Positions 1 to 5,688 of a stretch of DNA of 7,334 nucleotides are shown in pieces; position 1 is the stretch's first letter, and each line of letters opens with the position of its first letter. The stretch is from CAYZUC01 sp964481705 (lineage in GTDB: Bacteria > Bacillota > Clostridia > Lachnospirales > Lachnospiraceae). The notes below the pieces were generated by a model, which saw only the letters and a list, made by a program, of their open reading frames with translations, had not been told where the DNA came from and ran no database searches. The stretch spans positions 1 to 7,334 of the forward strand of contig CAYZUC010000126.1 of the NCBI GenBank assembly GCA_964481705.1, read 5' to 3'. A program made the position numbers and the translations under genes.

Positions 1-689
1 AGGTGAATGACTATGACCAGAAGATGTTGCAGAAGTTAAAGGAAATGAAAGAAGCAACTCAGACGAAGAAAGCACAGCTGGAACAAGAGGAACAGGAACT
101 CGAACAGCTTCAGGCAGATGCGGCAGAAGAACAGAAAAAGGTTCAGGGAATGGTGGACGAGACCTCAAGCTGCATATCGGCGTACTCCGGGGAAATATCA
201 TCAGCTGAAAAAGAAGCCCTTGCTGCAGAAGCAACCATCAATGCAAAAAAGAATGATATTGCCACTCTTCAGGCACAGCTGGAAAAGGAACGTGAGATTG
301 CAAGACGTGCCAAGAAGATGAGAAAAAAGGATCTTTCGGAGATTAGCATTGATGTTAGTGACCGTGAGCTTCTGGCGTGTCTGATTCAATGTGAGGCTGA
401 TGGGGAACCTTGGGAAGGAAAAATTGCAGTAGGTTCTGTAGTATTGAATCGTGCACGTAGTGGTGTGTATCCGGATACCATAGTTGGTGTGGTATATCAG
501 TCGGGACAGTTTGCACCAGTAGCAAGTGGTCGATTGGCGATGCGGCTGGCAGCAGGAGCGAACAGCACCTGTCTGAGTGCGGCAGATGAAGTACTCGGCG
601 GAGCTAATAATATCGGCGATTGTCTGTTTTTCCGAACGATTATACCAGGCATTGACGGTACGATTATCGGAAATCATATTTTCTATTGA
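1..689 (+). CDS. Cell wall hydrolase with coiled coil and SleB/CwlJ-like (hydrolase_2) domain, 5'-truncated by window edge
   Basis: Peptidoglycan hydrolase, probably secreted and acting on the cell wall. Numbering from the codon at base 3, residues about 5-110 are a Glu/Lys/Gln-rich coiled coil, and residues 122-228 are a hydrolase_2 domain. Motifs seen are LLACLIQCEADGEP, GSVVLNRARSG, YQSGQFAPVASGR and a C-terminal IGNHIFY, all matching the SleB/CwlJ family. E131 in EADGEP is the likely catalytic glutamate. The family includes spore cortex lytic transglycosylases, but many vegetative clostridial paralogues exist. The GTG at base 3 could be read as a start, but the protein begins in mid coiled coil with no signal peptide, so the gene almost certainly starts upstream. 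Coiled coils before a wall hydrolase domain resemble the CwlO/PcsB layout, where the coil controls activity. A role in division or growth rather than germination is inference. Stop is TGA at 687-689. Confidence 0.88.
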   Translation, partial: VNDYDQKMLQKLKEMKEATQTKKAQLEQEEQELEQLQADAAEEQKKVQGMVDETSSCISAYSGEISSAEKEALAAEATINAKKNDIATLQAQLEKEREIARRAKKMRKKDLSEISIDVSDRELLACLIQCEADGEPWEGKIAVGSVVLNRARSGVYPDTIVGVVYQSGQFAPVASGRLAMRLAAGANSTCLSAADEVLGGANNIGDCLFFRTIIPGIDGTIIGNHIFY

Positions 690-706
690 CAGAAGAGCAA
701 AGAAAA

Positions 707-738
707 AGAGAACCGGAGAATTTTATCTCCGGTTCTTT
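707..738. terminator. Bidirectional Rho-independent terminator between convergent genes
   Basis: A perfect 11-bp inverted repeat, AGAACCGGAGA (709-719) and TCTCCGGTTCT (726-736), encloses a 6-base loop. A G-T and an A-T pair can extend the foot to 707-738. On the minus strand the hairpin is followed by CTTTTTCTTTG, a good U tract, so it should end the DUF402 transcript. On the plus strand it is followed by TTATATTC, a weaker tract that could still serve the hydrolase gene. The foot of the stem touches the DUF402 stop codon. Confidence 0.87.
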
Positions 739-1213
739 ATATTCTGGATTCAATTTCTGCTTTCAAAGCATCAAATTCACCACTATAAATCGATTTTAAC
801 AAGGCATCCAAACTTCTTAGCGCTTTCTTAACATCTTCAAAGGTAATGCTTCCCTGCTCAAGAGCTTGCTCGAATTCATCGAGATCCACAACTTTTACGA
901 AACCATTCGGGTAAATAATTACGTCCGCAAGCAGGTCGATAAAGATGTATTCATTCTTGACAGAATCGTAATTGTAATCGATAATATCGCAGTACCAATA
1001 CAACAGCGAACCATCGGCCGTTAAGAATTTACTTACCTTATAGCCCTCATGCAGGAAATAACAGGAATACCCATGATCCAAATCCTTTTTGGGATGAAGC
1101 GTATTCCATTTGGTGATGATTTTATCCTTGTCCATATACAGAATTTTGTCGTTTTCGAGGGGAACACATTCTTCCGGAATGATACGTTTTCGGAACAGGT
1201 TGGGTTTGTCCAT
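737..1213 (-). CDS. DUF402 domain protein (FomD/Ntdp-like putative nucleotide phosphatase)
   Basis: 158-residue soluble protein of the DUF402 family (PF04167). The core spans about residues 60-125, with YWYCDIIDY (72-80), an acidic DLLADVIIYPNG strand-turn (93-104) and VVDLDEFEQALEQG (108-121). These match the family pattern of a Tyr/Trp motif followed by metal-binding aspartates. Characterised relatives are a staphylococcal nucleoside tri/diphosphatase and FomD, a nucleotidyl-phosphonate hydrolase of fosfomycin biosynthesis, so divalent-metal phosphatase activity on nucleotides is plausible; the substrate cannot be read from sequence. The ATG at 1213 is preceded by GGAAAGGAAG on the minus strand at suitable spacing, and a promoter lies just upstream. 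The stop is TAA at 737-739. It is divergent from the atp operon and convergent with the wall hydrolase, so a functional link to either is not implied. Confidence 0.85.
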   Translation of the reverse strand: MDKPNLFRKRIIPEECVPLENDKILYMDKDKIITKWNTLHPKKDLDHGYSCYFLHEGYKVSKFLTADGSLLYWYCDIIDYNYDSVKNEYIFIDLLADVIIYPNGFVKVVDLDEFEQALEQGSITFEDVKKALRSLDALLKSIYSGEFDALKAEIESRI

Positions 1214-1251
1214 TTTTCTTCCTTTCCACGTACGTAACTGTTATTATTCAA

Positions 1252-1280
1252 AATATAGCACAGACCATAAAAAAAGTCTA
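1252..1280 (-). promoter_or_regulatory. Extended -10 promoter for the DUF402 gene
   Basis: Read on the minus strand, -35 TAGACT (1275-1280, 4 of 6 consensus), a 17-base spacer and -10 TATATT (1252-1257, 5 of 6) preceded by TGC, an extended -10 element. Transcription would begin near 1243-1245, giving a leader of about 30 bases that includes the GGAAAGGAAG ribosome binding site. The assignment is by pattern only. Confidence 0.65.
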
Positions 1281-1299
1281 TTCAGTTTTTGCGTTTTAC

Positions 1300-1327
1300 T
1301 AGACAATACCAAGAAAAATGTTATAAT
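1300..1327 (+). promoter_or_regulatory. Main promoter of the atp operon (sigma-A type, extended -10)
   Basis: -35 TAGACA (1300-1305, 5 of 6 consensus), a 16-base spacer, and a perfect -10 TATAAT (1322-1327) with a TG at 1319-1320 making an extended -10. The predicted start of transcription is near 1333-1336, leaving a leader of about 40 bases before the TTG start of the first gene. I see no riboswitch or attenuator in this leader. It is the only strong promoter pattern I noticed upstream of the ATP synthase genes. Confidence 0.78.
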
Positions 1328-1363
1328 ATTAACGGACGTTTGCCCGCTAAAGAATGTGGATAC

Positions 1364-1369
1364 AGGTGG
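1364..1369 (+). promoter_or_regulatory. Ribosome binding site that selects the TTG start of the AtpZ-like gene
   Basis: AGGTGG lies 5 bases before an in-frame TTG at 1375. The alternative ATG at 1354 has no purine-rich site in front of it (GCCCGCTAAAGA) and lies only about 20 bases from the predicted transcription start. Starting at TTG gives MKYKKNVYKSF, which matches my recollection of how AtpZ-like proteins begin. Confidence 0.7.
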
Positions 1370-1374
1370 CTTCA

Positions 1375-1629
1375 TTGAAATATAAAAAAAATGTTTACAA
1401 ATCGTTTGCTCTGATTACCCAGTTTGGGATTACTATGATAATTCCCATTTTTCTGTGTACCTTTCTGGGGGTGTTTATCGACCGCAGGTTTGGTACATCA
1501 TTTTTTGTTATCATTCTGTTTTTTCTAGGAGCGGCAGCAGGCTTTCGCAACGTATATATCCTTGCAAAGAGTGTTTTCAATACAGAGAAGGACCCGAAGT
1601 ATGGTGGAAAAAGTAAAGAGCACAAATGA
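1375..1629 (+). CDS. atpZ: AtpZ/AtpI-family small membrane protein (ATPase_gene1 type)
   Basis: 84-residue membrane protein from the TTG start. There are two predicted transmembrane helices, about residues 13-33 (ending in IPIFLCTFLG) and 42-62, joined by a short loop with FIDRRFGTS. The second helix carries the family-like LGAAAGFRNVY, followed by a charged Lys-rich tail. This pattern fits the AtpZ/ATPase_gene1 family (PF09527), usually the first gene of atp operons. In Bacillus the AtpZ and AtpI proteins have been proposed to carry Mg2+/Ca2+ for the ATP synthase; the role here is inferred from family and position. It overlaps the next gene by 29 bases, implying coupled translation. An ATG at 1354 would add seven residues (MWIQVAS), but the ribosome binding site supports TTG. 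Confidence 0.85.
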   Translation: MKYKKNVYKSFALITQFGITMIIPIFLCTFLGVFIDRRFGTSFFVIILFFLGAAAGFRNVYILAKSVFNTEKDPKYGGKSKEHK

Positions 1630-2041
1630 GACATTGTTGGAGCTTCTTGTAGGAATCATTATGTATGGCACCATAGCACAGATTATCGGTTTATTCCTGC
1701 ATGGAAATAAGCTCTTTTTTTCGGTAGGCTTGTGGTGTGGGATTGGTGTTGCCTTATTTATGGCGATTCATATTTATCGTTCCCTTGTCGTGATGCTGGA
1801 GCTTTCGGAGAAGGATAGCGGAGCCTATCTTCGGAATAAAGTCCTGATTCGTACTGCAGTTGTTGTTATCGTTTTATTTTTGGTTTACATTAGTAAGCTA
1901 GGCAATCCAGTCGTATATTGTTTTGGTGTGCTGGGGCTTAAAATAGCTGCGTTTTTGCAGCCAATGATTCACAGATTTCTTTGTAAATCTGAAAAAACAA
2001 ATAATGATTCATCAAATAAGAATGAGGAGGTGAATGTATGA
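1601..2041 (+). CDS. atpI: ATP synthase subunit I-like membrane protein
   Basis: 146-residue protein with four predicted transmembrane helices (about residues 14-33, 37-56, 82-98 and 102-126) and a hydrophilic Asn/Glu-rich tail. The four-helix topology, the loop with SEKDSGAYLRNKVLIR between helices 2 and 3, and the place just before subunit a fit the ATP synthase I family (PF03899). AtpI proteins assist assembly of the c ring; no catalytic residues are expected. The ATG at 1601 is chosen because AGAAGGA (1586-1592) lies 8 bases before it. A longer reading from a TTG at 1562 would add a Gln/Arg-rich stretch not expected in the family. The start lies inside the AtpZ-like gene, and the stop overlaps the atpB start as ATGA. 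The family is weakly conserved, so assignment rests partly on topology and context. Confidence 0.8.
   Translation: MVEKVKSTNETLLELLVGIIMYGTIAQIIGLFLHGNKLFFSVGLWCGIGVALFMAIHIYRSLVVMLELSEKDSGAYLRNKVLIRTAVVVIVLFLVYISKLGNPVVYCFGVLGLKIAAFLQPMIHRFLCKSEKTNNDSSNKNEEVNV
2025..2033 (+). promoter_or_regulatory. Perfect Shine-Dalgarno sequence for atpB inside atpI
   Basis: AGGAGGTGA, the full complement of the 16S rRNA 3' end, lies within the last codons of atpI and 4 bases before the atpB ATG at 2038. Together with the ATGA stop-start overlap it suggests that subunit a can be both translationally coupled and independently initiated. Confidence 0.8.
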
Positions 2042-2754
2042 GTGATGGAATCTTGTTATCCGGTGGAAATGTTGATTTCATGGTTAAAGGAGTATTTCAG
2101 TATAATTGCTTTGGCCATCAAGTCTGGATAACAACAACACATGTATGTCTTTTAATTGTCATGCTTGTGATTATCGTCTTTTCCATCTGTGCAAAACATG
2201 CAATCAAGAAAGCAGCGGATGTTCCCGGAACCTTTCAGAATGTAGTAGAGCTGGTCGTGGAATTGCTCGATAGTGTCGTCGAAGGTGTAATGGGAAAGAA
2301 TGCTCCCAAGCTGGTAAATTATATCAGCAGCATCTTTATTTTTATTCTTCTGAGCAATATTTCGGGCTTGCTTGGATTGAGACCGCCTACAGCAGATTAT
2401 GGTGTGACGCTCCCTCTGGGTCTGATCACATTTTGCTTGATCTTCTTTACAAAGATTAAGTATCAGCACGTCAGTGGTTTCCTAAAAGGTCTTATGGACC
2501 CGTGGCCGATATGGGCGCCAATTAATGTAATCGGAGACGTGGCAGTACCAATTTCGCTTTCCTTGCGTTTGTTTGCGAATATCCTTTCCGGTACTGTTAT
2601 GATGGCTCTTGTTTATGGCCTGTTACCGAAGTTTTTAATTATCGCTTGGCCGGGAGCGCTTCACGTGTACTTTGATTTGTTCTCAGGAGCAATTCAAACT
2701 TATGTATTCTGTATGCTGACCATGACCTATGTGTCAGATGCAATGGGTGACTAA
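2038..2754 (+). CDS. atpB: F1Fo ATP synthase subunit a
   Basis: 238-residue integral membrane subunit that forms the ion half-channels beside the c ring. Several hydrophobic segments are visible, including about 33-51, 95-113, 123-138 and 162-232. The decisive motif is PISLSLRLFANILSG (171-185), whose R177 aligns with the essential E. coli Arg210. DVPGTFQN (61-68) and NISGLLGLRPPTADYG (107-122) are also typical, and Q220 in AIQTYVF aligns with E. coli Gln252. The E. coli Glu219/His245 pair is replaced here by T186 and D213, by my hand alignment. Many bacteria put Glu at the second site, so Asp is a mild variation. Length is normal for clostridia. The start overlaps the atpI stop, and the stop TAA-side spacing to atpE is 29 bases. 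Confidence 0.97.
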   Translation: MSDGILLSGGNVDFMVKGVFQYNCFGHQVWITTTHVCLLIVMLVIIVFSICAKHAIKKAADVPGTFQNVVELVVELLDSVVEGVMGKNAPKLVNYISSIFIFILLSNISGLLGLRPPTADYGVTLPLGLITFCLIFFTKIKYQHVSGFLKGLMDPWPIWAPINVIGDVAVPISLSLRLFANILSGTVMMALVYGLLPKFLIIAWPGALHVYFDLFSGAIQTYVFCMLTMTYVSDAMGD

Positions 2755-2769
2755 CAAAACAATTTAATT

Positions 2770-2775
2770 AGGAGG
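2770..2775 (+). promoter_or_regulatory. Strong ribosome binding site of atpE in an A/T-rich context
   Basis: AGGAGG sits 8 bases before the atpE ATG at 2784. The sequence before it (about 2752-2769) is almost entirely A and T, so the site should be free of structure. Strong initiation fits the need for many c subunits per enzyme. E. coli atpE also has an unusually efficient, U-rich initiation region, so the similarity is functional, by analogy. Confidence 0.7.
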
Positions 2776-2783
2776 AAGTAATT

Positions 2784-3041
2784 ATGAATGGAATTACAGG
2801 AGCAGAATTAATCAGAGCTTGTTCAGCAATTGGTGCAGGTCTTGCAGTTATCGCAGGTATTGGACCTGGTATTGGACAGGGTATTGCAGCTGGTCACGCA
2901 GCAGCAGCAGTTGGTAGAAATCCAGGAGCAAAATCCGATATTACCTCTACCATGCTTTTAGGACAGGCCGTTGCCGAGACAACAGGTCTTTACGGATTAT
3001 TGATTGCTATGCTTTTATTATTTGTACAGCCGTTGAAATAA
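2784..3041 (+). CDS. atpE: F1Fo ATP synthase subunit c with Na+-type binding site
   Basis: 85-residue proteolipid that oligomerises into the rotor ring. It has two transmembrane hairpin helices, about residues 8-36 and 54-82, joined by the polar loop AVGRNPGAK (42-50). The first helix has the GIGPGIGQG glycine repeat (25-33). The second has the ion-carrying carboxylate E65 in GQAVAETTGLY (60-70). The Na+-ligand set described for Ilyobacter tartaricus is present at the same numbering: Q32, V63, E65, T66 (Ser in Ilyobacter), T67 and Y70, with P28 also shared. Proton-type c subunits usually lack the Gln and the hydroxyl pair, so Na+ coupling is predicted. The GxGxGxGxG motif resembles that of 11-subunit rings; ring size is inference. 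Only one copy is seen, unlike the three c genes of Acetobacterium woodii. It has its own strong ribosome binding site. Confidence 0.97.
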   Translation: MNGITGAELIRACSAIGAGLAVIAGIGPGIGQGIAAGHAAAAVGRNPGAKSDITSTMLLGQAVAETTGLYGLLIAMLLLFVQPLK

Positions 3042-3065
3042 GATATCTGACTCAGAATAAATACG

Positions 3066-3083
3066 AAAGGAGGCAGAGTCTTG
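3066..3083 (+). promoter_or_regulatory. Ribosome binding site and TTG start of atpF
   Basis: AAAGGAGG (3066-3073) is followed after 7 bases by TTG at 3081. No ATG or GTG lies in a sensible position: the first internal Met of the protein is after residue 130, beyond the membrane helix. The TTG is therefore well fixed as the start, the second TTG start in this operon. Confidence 0.85.
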
Positions 3084-3596
3084 GAAAGATTATTTGATTT
3101 GGATTTTCAGCTGTTACATGACGCTTTTTTTACTTTGATAGCAGTATTTGCGCTTTTCTTGGTAGTTTCCTATAATCTTTGCAATCCGGTAAGAGATTTC
3201 CTGAAGAAAAGACAGGAACGGATTCGCAACGATTTAGAGACAGCGGAGAAGGAAAAGGCAAATGCGGAAGAGTTAAGGTCTGAATATGAGAACAAGTTGA
3301 AAGACATTAATAAGGAAGCAGAGGAAATCCTGAGTGCAGCCAGAAAGAAAGCGGTCGAAAATGAGAATAAGATCGTGAATGAAGCAAAAACAGAAGCAGC
3401 TCGAATTGTTGAACGTGCTCAAGTAGAGGCAGAGCTTGAGAAGAAGAAAGCCGCTGATGATGTGAAGACACAGATGATTTCCATCGCTTCGATTATGGCA
3501 GGAAAGGTTGTTGCTGCTTCAATCAATACAGAAGTACAGAATACTTTGGTAGATGAAACATTGAAAGAAATAGGTGATAGTACATGGCTAAGCTGA
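3081..3596 (+). CDS. atpF: F1Fo ATP synthase subunit b
   Basis: 171-residue peripheral stalk subunit. One N-terminal membrane helix (about residues 13-31, with FFTLIAVFALFLVVSY) is followed by NPVRDFLKKRQERIRNDLE (35-53), then a long Lys/Glu/Ala-rich helix to about residue 130 that dimerises as a coiled coil. The C-terminal part, about 130-166, including ISIASIMAGKVVAASI, is the expected contact region for delta. Conserved family signs are the kinked charged stretch KKRQERIRNDLETAEKEK and the repeated A-R-K-K-A pattern. The length is usual for the family. It starts with TTG after a strong ribosome binding site, 39 bases after atpE, and its end overlaps atpH by 13 bases, so b and delta are probably translationally coupled. 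A single b gene is present, so a homodimeric stalk is expected. Confidence 0.95.
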   Translation: MERLFDLDFQLLHDAFFTLIAVFALFLVVSYNLCNPVRDFLKKRQERIRNDLETAEKEKANAEELRSEYENKLKDINKEAEEILSAARKKAVENENKIVNEAKTEAARIVERAQVEAELEKKKAADDVKTQMISIASIMAGKVVAASINTEVQNTLVDETLKEIGDSTWLS

Positions 3597-4132
3597 TTTC
3601 CAAAACATATGGCGAAGCTTTGTATGAGCTCGCAATTGAAGAAAATAAGGTAGATGTGCTGTTTGACGAAGTTTCGGATACGCGAGAGGTTATCGTGAAT
3701 AATGAAGAATTCACGAAATTTATGAACAATCCGAACGTAACAAAAGAAGAAAAGCTCGATGTCCTTGAGAAATCATTCAAGGGAAGAGTATCGGACGATA
3801 TGACAGGTTTTCTTGAACTGATTGCAGATAAAGGACGTTTTGGTGAAATTATTTCAATTCTCGATTTCTTTATTGCCGCAGTAAAAGAACAGAAAAAGAT
3901 TGGAACTGCATATATAACAACTGCAATGCCCATGACGGAGATTCAAAAATCCCAGCTTGTCAAAAGGCTTTTGGAGACCACGAAGTACGAAACGATGGAA
4001 ATGAATTACGATGTAGAAGAGGACTTGATCGGTGGCATGGTAATTCGTATTGGAGATCGTGTGGTAGATAGTAGTGTGAAATCCAAGCTTTATGAATTAA
4101 CAAAAGAATTACAGAAGATTCAATTAAACTAG
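3584..4132 (+). CDS. atpH: F1Fo ATP synthase subunit delta
   Basis: 182-residue stator subunit that joins the top of the alpha/beta hexamer to subunit b. The N-terminal helical domain (about 1-105) opens with KTYGEALYELAIEE, the usual OSCP/delta start, and includes FTKFMNNPNVTKEEK (43-57). The C-terminal signature is EEDLIGGMVIRIGDRVVDSS (145-164) followed by VKSKLYELTKEL, matching the delta family pattern of a GG-hydrophobic-RIGD-D-S motif. The start ATG lies inside the end of atpF and is preceded by AGGTGA (3572-3577) at 6 bases. The stop TAG is followed 20 bases later by atpA. Length is normal and nothing unusual is seen. Confidence 0.95.
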   Translation: MAKLISKTYGEALYELAIEENKVDVLFDEVSDTREVIVNNEEFTKFMNNPNVTKEEKLDVLEKSFKGRVSDDMTGFLELIADKGRFGEIISILDFFIAAVKEQKKIGTAYITTAMPMTEIQKSQLVKRLLETTKYETMEMNYDVEEDLIGGMVIRIGDRVVDSSVKSKLYELTKELQKIQLN

Positions 4133-4152
4133 AAAGAAGGTGCCAGAACTCC

Positions 4153-5668
4153 ATGAATTTAAGACCGGAAGAAATCAGTTCCGTTATCAAAGAACAAATT
4201 AAGAGATATTCTGCGCAGCTTGAAGTATCTGATGTAGGTACCGTAATCCAGGTAGCCGATGGTATTGCACGTGTTCACGGACTTGAGAGTGCAATGCAGG
4301 GAGAGCTGTTGGAATTCCCGGGCGAAGTGTTCGGTATGGTACTGAATCTGGAAGAGGATAATGTAGGTGCTGTATTACTTGGTGATAACAAGAGTATTAA
4401 CGAGGGTGACACCGTAAAGACTACCGGACGTGTAGTTGAGGTTCCCGTTGGAGATGCTATGTTAGGCCGTGTTGTAAACGCATTGGGACAGCCAATTGAT
4501 GGCAAAGGACCTATCCTGACAGATAAGTATCGTCAGATCGAAAGAGTTGCATCAGGTGTTATTACAAGAAAATCAGTAGACACCCCTTTACAGACAGGTA
4601 TTAAGGCAATCGATTCCATGGTTCCTATTGGAAGAGGTCAGCGTGAGCTTATTATCGGAGACAAACAGACCGGTAAGACCGCTATTGCGATTGATGCAAT
4701 TATCAATCAAAAGGGTCAGGGCGTAAAATGTATCTATGTTGCAATTGGTCAGAAGGCTTCTACAGTTGCAACCATTGTTAAGACATTGAATGAATATGGC
4801 GCAATGGCATATACCACCGTTGTAGCTGCAACAGCCAGTGAACTTGCACCGCTGCAGTATATTGCTCCTTATTCCGGATGTACGATTGGTGAGGAATGGA
4901 TGGAGAAGGGAGAGGATGTTCTTGTTATTTATGATGACTTGAGCAAACATGCTACGGCATACCGTACACTTTCCTTGCTTCTGAAGAGACCACCAGGACG
5001 TGAAGCTTACCCTGGAGATGTATTCTATCTTCATTCACGTTTACTGGAACGTGCTGCCAGAATGTCCGACGAATACGGCGGAGGTTCCCTTACTGCACTT
5101 CCCATTATTGAGACACAGGCAGGTGATGTATCTGCTTATATTCCTACGAACGTTATCTCTATTACGGATGGTCAGATCTATCTGGAGACAGAGATGTTCA
5201 ATTCCGGANNNNNNNNNNCGTCCAGCGGTTAATGCCGGTTTATCCGTATCCCGTGTAGGTGGTGCGGCTCAGATTAAGGCTATGAAGAAGATCGCAGCCC
5301 CAATTCGTGTGGATCTGGCTCAGTATCGTGAGCTTGCTTCCTTTGCACAGTTTGGCTCTGATCTGGACGACGATACCAAAGAGAAGCTAGCTCAAGGTGA
5401 ACGTATTAAAGAGATCCTAAAGCAGCCACAGTATTGTCCAATGCCGGTTGAGAAACAGGTTATGATTATCTATGCTGCTACTAAGAAATATCTTTTGGAT
5501 ATTCCGGTGGAAGATATCACAACCTTTGAAAAAGAGTTCTTTGAATATGTGGATACGAAATATCCGGAGGTTCCGAAGTCTATTCGTGAGACTAAGGTTA
5601 TCTCTGATGATATCGAGACAGTTCTCGTAAAAGCGATTCAGGAATTCAAAACCAAATTCACGAACTAA
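4153..5668 (+). CDS. atpA: F1Fo ATP synthase subunit alpha (interrupted by an assembly gap of Ns)
   Basis: Non-catalytic nucleotide-binding subunit of the F1 head. Residues 1-25 are the N-terminal helix, about 26-95 the beta-barrel, and the rest the nucleotide-binding and C-terminal helical domains. Visible motifs are Walker A GDKQTGKT (169-176), a Walker B region ending in VLVIYDDLSKHA (256-267) and, after the gap, RPAVNAGLSVSRVGG, which includes the F-ATPase alpha/beta signature and the catalytic-site arginine (E. coli Arg376). Ten Ns at 5209-5218 interrupt the gene and put the two halves in different frames. Homology places a single residue between LETEMFNSG and RPAVN, so a true length near 502 residues is expected, normal for the family. 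The gene is therefore very probably intact. The ribosome binding site GAAGG (4136-4140) is rather distant, 12 bases from ATG. Confidence 0.95.
5209..5218. other. Sequence gap: ten Ns inside atpA
   Basis: A run of ten undetermined bases between the codons for FNSG and RPAVN. The flanking reading frames do not agree across ten bases. Alpha subunits such as the E. coli one have FNAG-I-RPAVN here, so three bases (an Ile or Val codon) are expected. The run is thus probably a fixed-length or estimated scaffold placeholder and all downstream coordinates are likely about seven bases too large. Confidence 0.9.
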
Positions 5669-5688
5669 GATAGGATAATGGTGATATC

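Noticed and set aside
201..677. 158-codon open frame on the minus strand opposite the wall hydrolase
   Set aside because: The plus strand has a clear hydrolase_2 domain; the antisense product has no recognisable motif.
1328..1374. Possible riboswitch or attenuator in the atp operon leader
   Set aside because: The leader is only about 40 bases with no stable hairpin or U tract.
1110..1385. 91-codon plus-strand open frame across the divergent promoters
   Set aside because: It spans the promoter region, is antisense to the DUF402 gene, and its product has no recognisable features.
1562..1600. Upstream TTG extension of the atpI-like gene
   Set aside because: No binding site and an atypical Arg/Gln-rich N-terminus; ATG 1601 has AGAAGGA at good spacing.
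3049..3080. GACTC ... GAGTC inverted repeat around the atpF ribosome binding site
   Set aside because: Only 5 bp with a 22-base loop; too weak to claim as a regulatory hairpin.
4588..5034. 148-codon open frame on the minus strand inside atpA
   Set aside because: It is antisense to strongly conserved alpha codons including the Walker A region, has no family resemblance and no visible binding site.
5000..5668. Separate 222-residue gene overlapping the 3' half of atpA
   Set aside because: Its first 70 codons are an out-of-frame reading of atpA; only the part after the Ns is real and it is the alpha C-terminus.
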